Below, piece after piece: positions 1 through 7,085 of a stretch of 32,295 nt of DNA (position 1 is its first letter; every line of letters starts with the position of its first letter). The stretch is from NCBI GenBank assembly GCA_030673895.1, contig JAUTCR010000051.1, positions 1 through 32,295 on the forward strand. Direction: 5' to 3'. This DNA comes from Verrucomicrobiota bacterium JB023 (GTDB taxonomy: Bacteria; Verrucomicrobiota; Verrucomicrobiia; Verrucomicrobiales; Akkermansiaceae). Made by a program: the position numbers and the translations under genes. The notes beneath the pieces were generated by a model that searched no databases, was not told the origin of the DNA, and saw only the letters and a program-made list of their open reading frames with translations.

Positions 1-126
1 CTCCTCACCCTCCTGACCCTCCTCACCCTCCTCACACTCCTCACCCTCCTCACCCTCCTCACCCTCCTCACCCTCCTCACCCTCCTCACCCTCCTCACCC
101 TCCTCACCCTCCTCACCCTCCTCACC
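1..126. repeat. 9-bp tandem repeat, 14 copies
   Basis: Fourteen head-to-tail copies of the 9-mer CTCCTCACC fill the left edge. Twelve are identical. Copy 2 (10-18) has C to G at position 15, and copy 4 (28-36) has C to A at position 36. On the minus strand the unit reads GGTGAGGAG, that is Gly-Glu-Glu. The unit is a multiple of three, so copy-number change would keep any reading frame. The array may continue left of the window. Confidence 0.97.
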
Positions 127-171
127 CCATAAGAAAACACCGACAACTTCTTCAACTACCGAAAAAATCAT
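1..171 (-). CDS. putative GEE-repeat protein, N-terminal part only
   Basis: An open frame starts at an ATG at 169-171 on the minus strand and runs off the left edge without a stop. A strong Shine-Dalgarno-like AGGAGG lies four bases upstream of that ATG (near 176-181). The visible product begins MIFSVVEEVVGVFLW and continues as about 14 Gly-Glu-Glu units, with one GQE and one CEE variant. No family is recognised. The start is divergent from the transposase start at 212, only 40 bp away. The plus strand is also open in one frame across the repeat (Leu-Leu-Thr units ending at TAA 130-132), so the array could instead be the tail of a plus-strand gene, or non-coding. The ribosome-binding site is the main reason to favour the minus-strand reading. 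Confidence 0.4.
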   Translation of the reverse strand, partial: MIFSVVEEVVGVFLWGEEGEEGEEGEEGEEGEEGEEGEEGEEGEECEEGEEGQEGEE

Positions 172-211
172 CTATCCTCCTCTCGAACACCTACCTAAAA
201 AATCTCCCCCT

Positions 212-667
212 ATGCCCCAATCTCTCTCAAATATCCTGGTCCATGTCATCTTCAGCACCAAGGACCGGTATCCTTTCCTCGAATCTACCGAACTTCGCAA
301 AAAAACTCACGCCTTCCTTGCTGGTGCCGTCCGTCAATGTAATTGCGAAGCTTATCGGGTTGGAGGGGTCTCTGACCATGTCCATCTGGCAATCCGGCTC
401 TCGCGCACCCTCACCATCGCCGACTTGGTCAAAGAACTCAAAACTTCATCTAACAAATGGCTCAAAACCCAATCTCCAGCCTTTGAAACCTTCTCTTGGC
501 AACAAGGCTACGGGGCATTTTCCATCGGAATGAGCCAAAAAGAGACTCTTCTCCACTACATCGACAACCAGGAAAAACATCACCGTTCCCAAACCTTCCA
601 AGAAGAATACCGCTCCCTGCTCAACAAATACGCTATCCCTTTCGACGAGCGCTACCTCTGGGACTGA
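212..667 (+). CDS. tnpA: IS200-like single-domain transposase (Y1 HUH family)
   Basis: The 151-residue protein matches the Y1 transposase (IS200/IS605 TnpA and relatives) in length and motifs. The HUH metal-binding motif is HVH at residues 56-58 within DHVHLAI. The catalytic tyrosine is probably Y116 in YIDNQ, with Q120 in the usual place. The C-terminal half (GYGAF, then NQEKHHR and FQEEY) is typical. No TnpB partner is present. No clear Shine-Dalgarno precedes the ATG, which is common where transposase translation is kept low. The last 16 bp overlap the convergent gene at 652-1275, so there is no obvious right-end hairpin outside the coding region; the element may be a domesticated or RAYT-like single gene, or a remnant. 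Both catalytic motifs are intact. Confidence 0.88.
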   Translation: MPQSLSNILVHVIFSTKDRYPFLESTELRKKTHAFLAGAVRQCNCEAYRVGGVSDHVHLAIRLSRTLTIADLVKELKTSSNKWLKTQSPAFETFSWQQGYGAFSIGMSQKETLLHYIDNQEKHHRSQTFQEEYRSLLNKYAIPFDERYLWD

Positions 668-1275
668 TATCTTTGACTCAGCCACCCTAAAACGTCGTCA
701 CGCAAGACACCGCCCGAAACAATTTCGAAGGAAACAAGCTGCCAAAGCGTCACTATCAGCCAAAAGACAAAGAGGAACTTTCCTTTGCTCACCTTATGAC
801 GGAACCGCCGCTGCGCAAAGAATGCCCCAGGCCAGCCTCCTAACAACTCCAATAGATGCAAGGTCGACTCCCGCACTCGCCACTCGGCCGCTTGGGAACG
901 ACGCTTGTCATCCCGATAGGCCGACCACGTGATCACCGACATCACAACCATTCCGGTCGGCACCAACCACCATTGCGGCAAAAGCTTTCCCCCCGCGAGA
1001 ATTGGAAGAACCAGCAGGACGAGAAAGGCGAGGCGTGAAAGCGAACCGCGCAATGACGAGGTCCGCTTCATCAAAATTCCCTTTGCCTGACGGCGCCCCT
1101 TGCCATCCTTCCCGAGCCGATAAGTCACGCGATCGCCCTTGCGGGGACGAGGCTGCCCTTCGCCAAACTCACTGATATGCGCGAAGACCCGCTGCCCTTC
1201 AGCCTCCACCCAGCCGAAGCCCCGCTCGTCATTCCACTCGACCAACTTTCCGTTTTTCTCGTGCCGCATCTTCAC
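652..1275 (-). CDS. cold-shock domain plus DUF1294 membrane protein
   Basis: The 207-residue protein has an N-terminal cold-shock domain at about 3-68, with RNP-like segments RGFGWV and VFAHI, suggesting nucleic acid binding. A DUF1294 membrane region follows at about 80-195, with hydrophobic stretches near 82-97, 105-117 and 165-185. The ESTLHLLELLGGWPGA and RHK segments are the DUF1294 signature. This two-domain fusion is a known architecture with unknown function. The start could be the first ATG or the one two codons later. The last five codons overlap the 3' end of the transposase gene in antisense, so the C-terminal tail may have been altered by the insertion. The gene stands alone. Confidence 0.85.
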   Translation of the reverse strand: MKMRHEKNGKLVEWNDERGFGWVEAEGQRVFAHISEFGEGQPRPRKGDRVTYRLGKDGKGRRQAKGILMKRTSSLRGSLSRLAFLVLLVLPILAGGKLLPQWWLVPTGMVVMSVITWSAYRDDKRRSQAAEWRVRESTLHLLELLGGWPGAFFAQRRFRHKVSKGKFLFVFWLIVTLWQLVSFEIVSGGVLRDDVLGWLSQRYQSQR

Positions 1276-1315
1276 CTCGACTCACACTCACCAAGCTCCC
1301 TTCCGGAGCCTCCCT

Positions 1316-1816
1316 TCACCATAGCTCCTCGTCCACCGCGCCTTCCAAGGTGAGGAGCATGTGCTTGCGACCAAGGCCGCCGCCATAGCCGACCAGATCG
1401 CCTGCCGACCCAATAACCCGATGGCAGGGAACGATGATTGAGATCGGATTGCAGCCGTTGGCCATTCCGACCGCCCGGACCGACTTGGGACGCCCCAAGC
1501 GCTGGGCTATCTCCTTATAACTTGCCGTCTGTCCGAAGACGATTTGGCGAAGCTCCTGCCAGACCTCCAGCTGAAAAACGGTGCCTTCCGGCGCCAGGGG
1601 GACGGTAAATTCTTTGCGCTCTTTAGCGAAATACTCACCCAATTCCTTTGTCGCCCACTCGGTGAACTCATTCTGGGCATCGGGAACTTTCCCCTCATAC
1701 TTGCCCTCGTAGTAGACGCCGGCCAAGCCATCATCGGAAGCCAGAAGGGTCAACGGACCAACCGGAGACTTGATAACAGCACCGGCCATGATGGGAGATC
1801 CAGACGTCTTGATCAT
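1316..1816 (-). CDS. ogt: methylated-DNA-[protein]-cysteine S-methyltransferase
   Basis: The 166-residue protein is a DNA repair alkyltransferase that moves the alkyl group of O6-alkylguanine to its own cysteine. The active-site PCHRV motif places the acceptor at C131. The arginine-finger helix (KSVRAVGMANG, R114) and the C-terminal YGGGLGRK loop are intact. The length fits the Ogt/MGMT family without an Ada regulatory domain. The ATG at 1816 follows the TGA of the ABC transporter gene directly, which implies translational coupling. An in-frame ATG at codon 10 is an alternative start and would match the usual family N-terminus better. The operon partner is a lipid/drug exporter, with no evident functional link. 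Confidence 0.95.
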   Translation of the reverse strand: MIKTSGSPIMAGAVIKSPVGPLTLLASDDGLAGVYYEGKYEGKVPDAQNEFTEWATKELGEYFAKERKEFTVPLAPEGTVFQLEVWQELRQIVFGQTASYKEIAQRLGRPKSVRAVGMANGCNPISIIVPCHRVIGSAGDLVGYGGGLGRKHMLLTLEGAVDEELW

Positions 1817-3538
1817 TCACCGAGACTGAACGATTCCCTTGTCGAAGGCCAGCACGCGGTCTGCCATCGCCAGCGTGCTCTCGCGGTGTGTGATAATAAG
1901 GGTGGTTCGGTCCTTCATCAGCTCCTGCAGTGCGTCCTGCACCCGCGCCTCGCTCTCGGCATCCAAGGCGCTGGTCGCCTCATCGAGGATAAGGATAGGC
2001 GCATTCTTGAGGAAAGCCCGGGCAATCGCGATGCGCTGCCGCTGACCACCCGACAAACTTGAGCCCTTCTCGGAAACCTTGGTCTCATAGCCCTTCTCCT
2101 GACGGAGGATGAAGTCATGGGCAAAGGCGCGGCGAGCCGCCTCTTCCACCTCGGCATCGCTGGCATCGGGCCGGCCCATCAGGATGTTGTCACGAATCGT
2201 CCCACGAAAGAGGACAGGCATCTGGGGGACGAGGGCAATGCGGGAGCGCAGCTCGGCCTTGGCGTAATCGCGGACGTCCACTCCATCCACCTGCACGGAG
2301 CCACTAGAGACGTCGTAGAACCGGGGAATCAAATTGGCAAAGGTCGTCTTCCCTCCCCCGCTCTCCCCGACAAGCGCGACCGTCTCTCCGGCTTCAATGG
2401 CAACGGACAAGCCTCTGAGAACTTCGTCTTCTCCGTAAGCGAAGCGGACGTCTTGAAAGTTGATCCTCCCGACCGTCTCGGCGGGTGCCTTGCAGGCAGC
2501 GGGCTCGGCGAGGGTCTCTTCGCTTCCGATAATCGTCTCCATGCGCTCCATTGCCGCTTTTGCTTTCTCAATTTTACCATGGAGAGCACCCAGCTTCTTG
2601 ACGGGCTCGTAGGCCATGTAGAGAGCAAATCCAGTCAGCATGAAATCATCGAAAGACATGCCATGCCGGGCACCAAGATATAGCGAGACCGCGAATCCCA
2701 CCGCAGCTACGATTTCCACCGTAGGAGAGAGAAACTGATTGTAGCGTACCATCTTGAGCGAGAGGCGCAACCACTCACCGATCAGCTTGCGGAACTTCGC
2801 ATTGAAGTTTTCCTGCAAGTTATAGGCACGGACCTCGAGTGGATTCTGAATCACCTCTGCCGCAAGACCATTGACCTCACCGGCTTTTGCCTGCGTCTGG
2901 GCGGAGCGTTTGCGCAAGCGTTTGCCGATCGCCCGGATGGGGAAAACAAGCAAGGGCACGGACAGCCCCCCGATGAGAGCATAGAGGACGCCCTCGTTGA
3001 ATAGGGCTTGCCAGATGAGAAGGCTGACAGCGGAAATCAATAAGATTGGCTGACGCACGAGGTCTCCGGCAATGTTGGTCACCGTCGTCTGCAGGATGCC
3101 GGCGTCACTAAAGATTCGGGAGAGGAGATCACCGGTGGTGTGTCGGCCAAAGAAGCCCATTGGCAGCTCGAGCAATTTGCCAAAGATCTGCCCCCGGAAG
3201 CCCTCAATGGAACGGAGGCCGACCTCGCTCATCGCGGTGGCGCTGATGAATCCCCCAACCGCACGGAGCAGCATGATGAAGGGAATGAAGAGGCAGCAAC
3301 CGATAAGAAAAGCATCCTGATCCGAGCCAAAAACGGCCTCCACGAAGTTTGTGAACGCAGCTGGAACGTCCTTCATACCCTCTTCATCATTGAAGATGAT
3401 GGGCAGCGCGGTCTTCGTGAGAGCGGGTATCCCCGCGCCACTAGCCACGCCGTAGAGGGCGCCCGCGGCAAGGCCTACCAGAAACTTGGGCAGCTGCGGC
3501 TTGAGATGAGGAAAGAGAGGACGAAATTCGGCGAACAC
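1817..3538 (-). CDS. MsbA-like ABC exporter half-transporter
   Basis: With a GTG start at 3538 the protein has 573 residues, the usual size of a fused membrane/ATPase half-exporter. The membrane domain covers about 20-330 and the nucleotide-binding domain about 355-573. Walker A is GESGGGKTT (391-399), the signature LSGGQ is at 495-499, Walker B LILDE ends at E520, and the switch histidine is H551. It probably works as a homodimer that flips lipids (lipid A type) or exports a hydrophobic compound. The open frame extends 71 codons further upstream, but that part is Arg/Gly-rich, unlike the family, and overlaps the start of the divergent gene at 3677. A GGAGG lies close to the GTG. Substrate cannot be told from sequence. 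Confidence 0.9.
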   Translation of the reverse strand: MFAEFRPLFPHLKPQLPKFLVGLAAGALYGVASGAGIPALTKTALPIIFNDEEGMKDVPAAFTNFVEAVFGSDQDAFLIGCCLFIPFIMLLRAVGGFISATAMSEVGLRSIEGFRGQIFGKLLELPMGFFGRHTTGDLLSRIFSDAGILQTTVTNIAGDLVRQPILLISAVSLLIWQALFNEGVLYALIGGLSVPLLVFPIRAIGKRLRKRSAQTQAKAGEVNGLAAEVIQNPLEVRAYNLQENFNAKFRKLIGEWLRLSLKMVRYNQFLSPTVEIVAAVGFAVSLYLGARHGMSFDDFMLTGFALYMAYEPVKKLGALHGKIEKAKAAMERMETIIGSEETLAEPAACKAPAETVGRINFQDVRFAYGEDEVLRGLSVAIEAGETVALVGESGGGKTTFANLIPRFYDVSSGSVQVDGVDVRDYAKAELRSRIALVPQMPVLFRGTIRDNILMGRPDASDAEVEEAARRAFAHDFILRQEKGYETKVSEKGSSLSGGQRQRIAIARAFLKNAPILILDEATSALDAESEARVQDALQELMKDRTTLIITHRESTLAMADRVLAFDKGIVQSR

Positions 3539-3676
3539 GTCCCTCCATCTTCTCCTCCCGCCTGGCGGACGGCAAGTCTGGAGCCTGACCGCACCGGGGT
3601 CCTTCCCCCTGCCGAGGACCAGCCAAGCGCAGCTAAGGGACTTGGCGCGAGCAGGCAATTGGGCCAAGATCCAGGC

Positions 3677-4063
3677 ATGAAATACGTCAAGATCGTTGCC
3701 TCCTTGCTTTTCCTTCTTTTCGCCTACTTTCAGCTCAATGACGCGCAGCAATACGGCAATGACGATCCTTGGTTTTGGGTCGTCTTTTATCTCGTCACCG
3801 CGGGCCTGACGGCCGCGAGCCTAAAGTGGAAACTGCCGGCCTGGAGCTACCCGCTAATGATTGGATTCTGCCTCGGGGCTGCCATTTTCCGCATGCAGGA
3901 CGAGGTGGGCAACTTCGACTTTTCCGCCCCTCTCCGCGCCACTGCCATCCCGGCACAGATGAATCAATCGATCCAGAAACCGAACGAGGTAGGCGGTCTC
4001 CTGCTGGTGGGGGCGTGGACCGCGGTCCTCGCCGCCACAGCTCGCAAGGGAGGGCGGCGTTGA
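3677..4063 (+). CDS. TMEM220-like small membrane protein
   Basis: The 128-residue product has a first hydrophobic helix at 4-19 followed by QLND, then helices near 33-47, 56-72 and 105-120. The short first helix ending in a Q-x-ND motif, followed by a W-V-V-Y-like second helix, resembles the transmembrane protein 220 family, whose function is unknown. The ATG at 3677 was chosen because everything upstream in the same frame is antisense to the ABC transporter and its promoter region. The gene is divergent from the transporter and convergent with the GTPase at 4073, separated by 9 bp. Confidence 0.75.
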   Translation: MKYVKIVASLLFLLFAYFQLNDAQQYGNDDPWFWVVFYLVTAGLTAASLKWKLPAWSYPLMIGFCLGAAIFRMQDEVGNFDFSAPLRATAIPAQMNQSIQKPNEVGGLLLVGAWTAVLAATARKGGRR

Positions 4064-4072
4064 CCGAGACGA

Positions 4073-5542
4073 TCAATCGTCCTCAAGCGAGGAGAGGATG
4101 CGACTCATGATCGCGAAGACCTCCCGCTCCATGGCCCGATCCGGTCGCCCTTTTTGGCAGCTGAGGAACCACTTCTGCAGCGTGCGGCGGTCATCGCCAG
4201 AGAGCTTCTGCACCACGCCGGCGTTCATCTTATCGTGGTCGAGCACCAGCTCTTCCCGCTTGCCGTGGGCCCGGCTGATGATGGCCTGATAGTGCCCGAG
4301 CACGGCATCTAGCAGGATCCAAGGGAAGTTTTCGTTCTTGGGTGGACCCAGTCGCATCGCGGTGCCCTCTCCCTGCGCCAGCTTCATGCCCTTTTGCAGA
4401 TCGAGCGCGAGGTCGGGCAGTTCATTACCTTTCCAAAAGGCGGCCGCCGCTCCTCCGACCGCGCCAACCAAGGCCCCGAGTCCGTGAGAGAGGAAGCCCG
4501 TTGCCGCATCGACGGCCAAGCCCCCTGTCCCTCCCGTGACGCCTCCAGCCAGCGCGAGTTGTCCGCGGGAGAGCCCCCACTTCTGCCAGGTTTCGGCCTC
4601 TTCCAGATCGAGTCCGGTGAAGTCCGTGGCCGTAACCTCGATCTTGGCGAGGTGATGGCGGTAGATATCGAGGATCTTTTCCACCGCCTTTTCTTCCTTC
4701 TTCGCAATCTCCTCGTAATAGCGCTTGTTCAGCTCCTGTCCGAGCTTCTCCCGACGGTGAGGCAGCTCCAGATCGCGCTCTTCTACCCTCTTCTCAAGTC
4801 GGTAACCGACGGCATCTTCCAGAAAGCCCAAGACGACTTCCGCGCTCTCCTCGCGGCGCTGCCTCCATTCATCATCCAAGAACCGGATGGTTTCCTCAAT
4901 GGTCTCGCGGTGATCCTCATCGATCTCGAGCAGCGACTTCAGCAGGCGGCGCCTTTCCTCGAAGCGAGCCTCGTGCGCGTTGAAGGTGCGGACGAGATTG
5001 AAGTAGCTGCCGAGCCGGTTCTTCCAATCATCGCGGAATTCAGGGTCCTTTTCTTTCTCGTTCAGCAGCGCCATCCGCTGCCTTCCGGTCCAGCGGAGAA
5101 TCTCCATCTCGGCAACGAAGGTGTCCCGCAGGGGCTTGCTCGCATCGACAATATAGAGCAGGCCCGCCCCGGCCACGAGAGGCTCGAGGAGTCGGACCTC
5201 GTCCTCAAATTCGCCAGTCCCCCCGTATTCCTCACAAAAAGCTTCCACCGCTTTGAGCCCCGGCGATCCGCTCCCTCCCGCCGCTTCGTGCAATTGCTGG
5301 ATCGCCCGCATGGCCGCGAGAGGCCGGGCGAAGCCGGGGGTATCAATGAAGCGAATCATCTCCCGCCCATCGAATTCCACCGGCAGCACTTGGCAGGAAG
5401 TCGTCTCGCCCGGGGTGGAGGAGATCCGGATGACCGCCTCATCATCCACCTCCAGGAGGGTGGCCAGCACGGAGGACTTCCCCATGTTCACCTTACCGAC
5501 CACCGCGAAGGTCGGCACACCATCTGGAACCAGTTCACTCAT
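4073..5542 (-). CDS. DUF3482 GTPase
   Basis: The 489-residue protein starts with an Era/TrmE-like G domain. G1 is GKVNMGKS (16-23), the TPGET segment is a likely switch I, and G3 is DTPG (67-70). A weakly conserved NEKEKD stands where the NKxD motif is expected. A helical region with heptad-like charge follows (about 200-320), then a Gly/Ala-rich hydrophobic hairpin (about 340-375) that could dip into membrane. This layout is that of the DUF3482 family. It follows the DUF2868 gene by a short gap, a pairing known from Proteobacteria. The ATG at 5542 is preferred; a TTG eight codons upstream (5566) is the alternative. Exact role is unknown. Confidence 0.85.
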   Translation of the reverse strand: MSELVPDGVPTFAVVGKVNMGKSSVLATLLEVDDEAVIRISSTPGETTSCQVLPVEFDGREMIRFIDTPGFARPLAAMRAIQQLHEAAGGSGSPGLKAVEAFCEEYGGTGEFEDEVRLLEPLVAGAGLLYIVDASKPLRDTFVAEMEILRWTGRQRMALLNEKEKDPEFRDDWKNRLGSYFNLVRTFNAHEARFEERRRLLKSLLEIDEDHRETIEETIRFLDDEWRQRREESAEVVLGFLEDAVGYRLEKRVEERDLELPHRREKLGQELNKRYYEEIAKKEEKAVEKILDIYRHHLAKIEVTATDFTGLDLEEAETWQKWGLSRGQLALAGGVTGGTGGLAVDAATGFLSHGLGALVGAVGGAAAAFWKGNELPDLALDLQKGMKLAQGEGTAMRLGPPKNENFPWILLDAVLGHYQAIISRAHGKREELVLDHDKMNAGVVQKLSGDDRRTLQKWFLSCQKGRPDRAMEREVFAIMSRILSSLEDD

Positions 5543-5578
5543 TTCGCCAATACTCTCTAAATTCAAAAAAATTGTCTT

Positions 5579-6982
5579 CTAACCCTCCCAACGGACGACC
5601 TCGACCGCCGGGTCCCGCAGACTATCGACGAAGGCTTCCCATTCCCCGAATTCGACATCCCCGACCTCGTTGACCCCGCCATTTCGCACGGAGCCGACGA
5701 CAAGGAAGCGGATGGGCTTGCTCTCACCGACCGCACGACGGACTTTCTCGTAATTGGCCTTCATCTCCGGCTTGGACAGATTCCAGCCTTCGACGACGAG
5801 GACGACGCCCAGCGCCGCCTTCTGCATCGCCTCAATGGCCTGTCGTTCCTTCTCCGCATCGAGGACACCTGTCTGGTGAAGACCCTCGGGATTAACGCGC
5901 ATCTTCTGCAAAAGAAACGGCCGGATGGATGCCACCTTCAGCCCCGTGCCTCCCACATCGAGTAGGACGACCCCATCTTCCTGACCGGTCTTCACGACCG
6001 CGCGTTCAATGCGGGCCATCTCCCGCCAGAGGCTGCGGTGGCGGCTCTCTTGGAAGTCGAGGGCTGTCAACGCGCGCTTCTCCTTCCACTTGCAGAACAC
6101 GTAAAAAATGACGCGGGGCAAGAGCCCCCAGACCAGGATGGCGAGCAGGAAAAAGCCGGTCCAGATGGCACTGGCCGAGGCTCGAAGCGCCTCCGGGGCG
6201 TCAATGGCAATGGCCATCACGTCCGTCTTCTCGGGGATGGCGCGGGGGTAAAAGAACCAAGGGAGCGAGAGGGCCTGCGTCACCCCCTCAAGACTGCGGG
6301 CATCCAGATCGAGCGTGCTCTCCCAATAGTAGCCCACCTTCAAGAAGAGCAAACAGCCGAGAAAACCAATGAGAAGCCCGATATTGAACCACTCCGCCCC
6401 CATCTGGGACAGCGAACCCAGCCGCCAGCCCAAAACCGAACCATAGCCCTTGGCGCGCGTCTTGAGCAACTGCCGCCAGACATCGCCCGCCCTGCTTCCG
6501 GCAATCTTCCTTCCCAGCAGGGAAATCAGCTCCGCTCCGATCGACAAGCCGCCATGGCGTCGCCAAACCAGTGTCCCCACCAAGCCTCCCAGCAAAAGCA
6601 ACCATTGCAGCCCGAGCATCACGCCGAGGAGCAGCCACACGTTGTAGCCCCTCCCCCCGCCGCCGGGCATCTCAACCAACAGGCCCCGGACGACGCCGAC
6701 CCCGGAGAGAAACATGACCACCGCAACGGCAAGCCCGGCGAACCTGAGCCCGCTCTCCAGCCTCTCTCCCACCAGCTCCTGATCGCCTCGTTTCTCCTGC
6801 AGCCAGAGCAAGAGCCCGCGCCGCCTCCGCTCTCCCTCGTCACTCACCTGCTCCAACTGGTCCGCGATCCGCTCACGGTAAATCCGCTTGGCACCCCGCG
6901 CCGCATCCTTCTCCGCGAGCAAGCGCTCCAAGTCGGCCAAGTCTCCCAGCGACCAATTATCCTCTGACTGTCGTCCTGCCAT
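5579..6982 (-). CDS. DUF2868 membrane protein
   Basis: The 467-residue protein has a charged N-terminal helix (1-70) and a first membrane helix near 80-100. A second membrane region lies near 113-143 (rich in Leu and Gly), a third near 200-220, and a fourth near 270-295. A soluble C-terminal domain (about 320-467) contains VVLLDVGGTG and FLVVGS strands reminiscent of a degenerate nucleotide-binding fold. This matches the DUF2868 family. The gene lies directly upstream of the DUF3482 GTPase in one transcription unit, so the two products probably act together at the inner membrane. rtcR lies 103 bp upstream on the same strand; whether it is cotranscribed is unclear. Confidence 0.82.
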   Translation of the reverse strand: MAGRQSEDNWSLGDLADLERLLAEKDAARGAKRIYRERIADQLEQVSDEGERRRRGLLLWLQEKRGDQELVGERLESGLRFAGLAVAVVMFLSGVGVVRGLLVEMPGGGGRGYNVWLLLGVMLGLQWLLLLGGLVGTLVWRRHGGLSIGAELISLLGRKIAGSRAGDVWRQLLKTRAKGYGSVLGWRLGSLSQMGAEWFNIGLLIGFLGCLLFLKVGYYWESTLDLDARSLEGVTQALSLPWFFYPRAIPEKTDVMAIAIDAPEALRASASAIWTGFFLLAILVWGLLPRVIFYVFCKWKEKRALTALDFQESRHRSLWREMARIERAVVKTGQEDGVVLLDVGGTGLKVASIRPFLLQKMRVNPEGLHQTGVLDAEKERQAIEAMQKAALGVVLVVEGWNLSKPEMKANYEKVRRAVGESKPIRFLVVGSVRNGGVNEVGDVEFGEWEAFVDSLRDPAVEVVRWEG

Positions 6983-7050
6983 CCGTCGCCGCCATCCTCA
7001 GCGATGAAAGGAAGGCCGCAAACCTAAAATCAGGCCAACTTCTTCATACT

Positions 7051-7074
7051 CCGTTCCCACTTCCCCGGGGACGG
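7051..7074. other. stem-loop downstream of rtcR
   Basis: CCGTTCCC (7051-7058) can pair with GGGGACGG (7067-7074) around an 8-base loop, with one G-T wobble. It begins about 12 bases after the rtcR stop codon in the direction of rtcR transcription. No T-run follows on that strand, so it is not a standard intrinsic terminator. It may separate rtcR from the DUF2868 gene or protect the 3' end. Confidence 0.35.
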
Positions 7075-7085
7075 CAGGAAAAAAC

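Noticed and set aside
1-126. CRISPR array
   Set aside because: The units are 9 bp with no spacers, so this is a simple tandem repeat.
3140-3676. Plus-strand open frame upstream of the TMEM220-like gene
   Set aside because: It is antisense to the ABC exporter, whose domains are intact. Only the part from the ATG at 3677 has membrane-protein character.
3539-3751. 71-codon N-terminal extension of the ABC exporter
   Set aside because: It is Arg/Gly-rich, lacks family similarity and crosses the start of the divergent gene at 3677. The GTG at 3538 gives the normal length.
6038-6967. Long plus-strand frame of 309 codons inside the DUF2868 gene
   Set aside because: The Pro/Gln/His-rich composition is typical of an antisense shadow in GC-rich DNA. 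The minus-strand protein has clear membrane helices and a family match.
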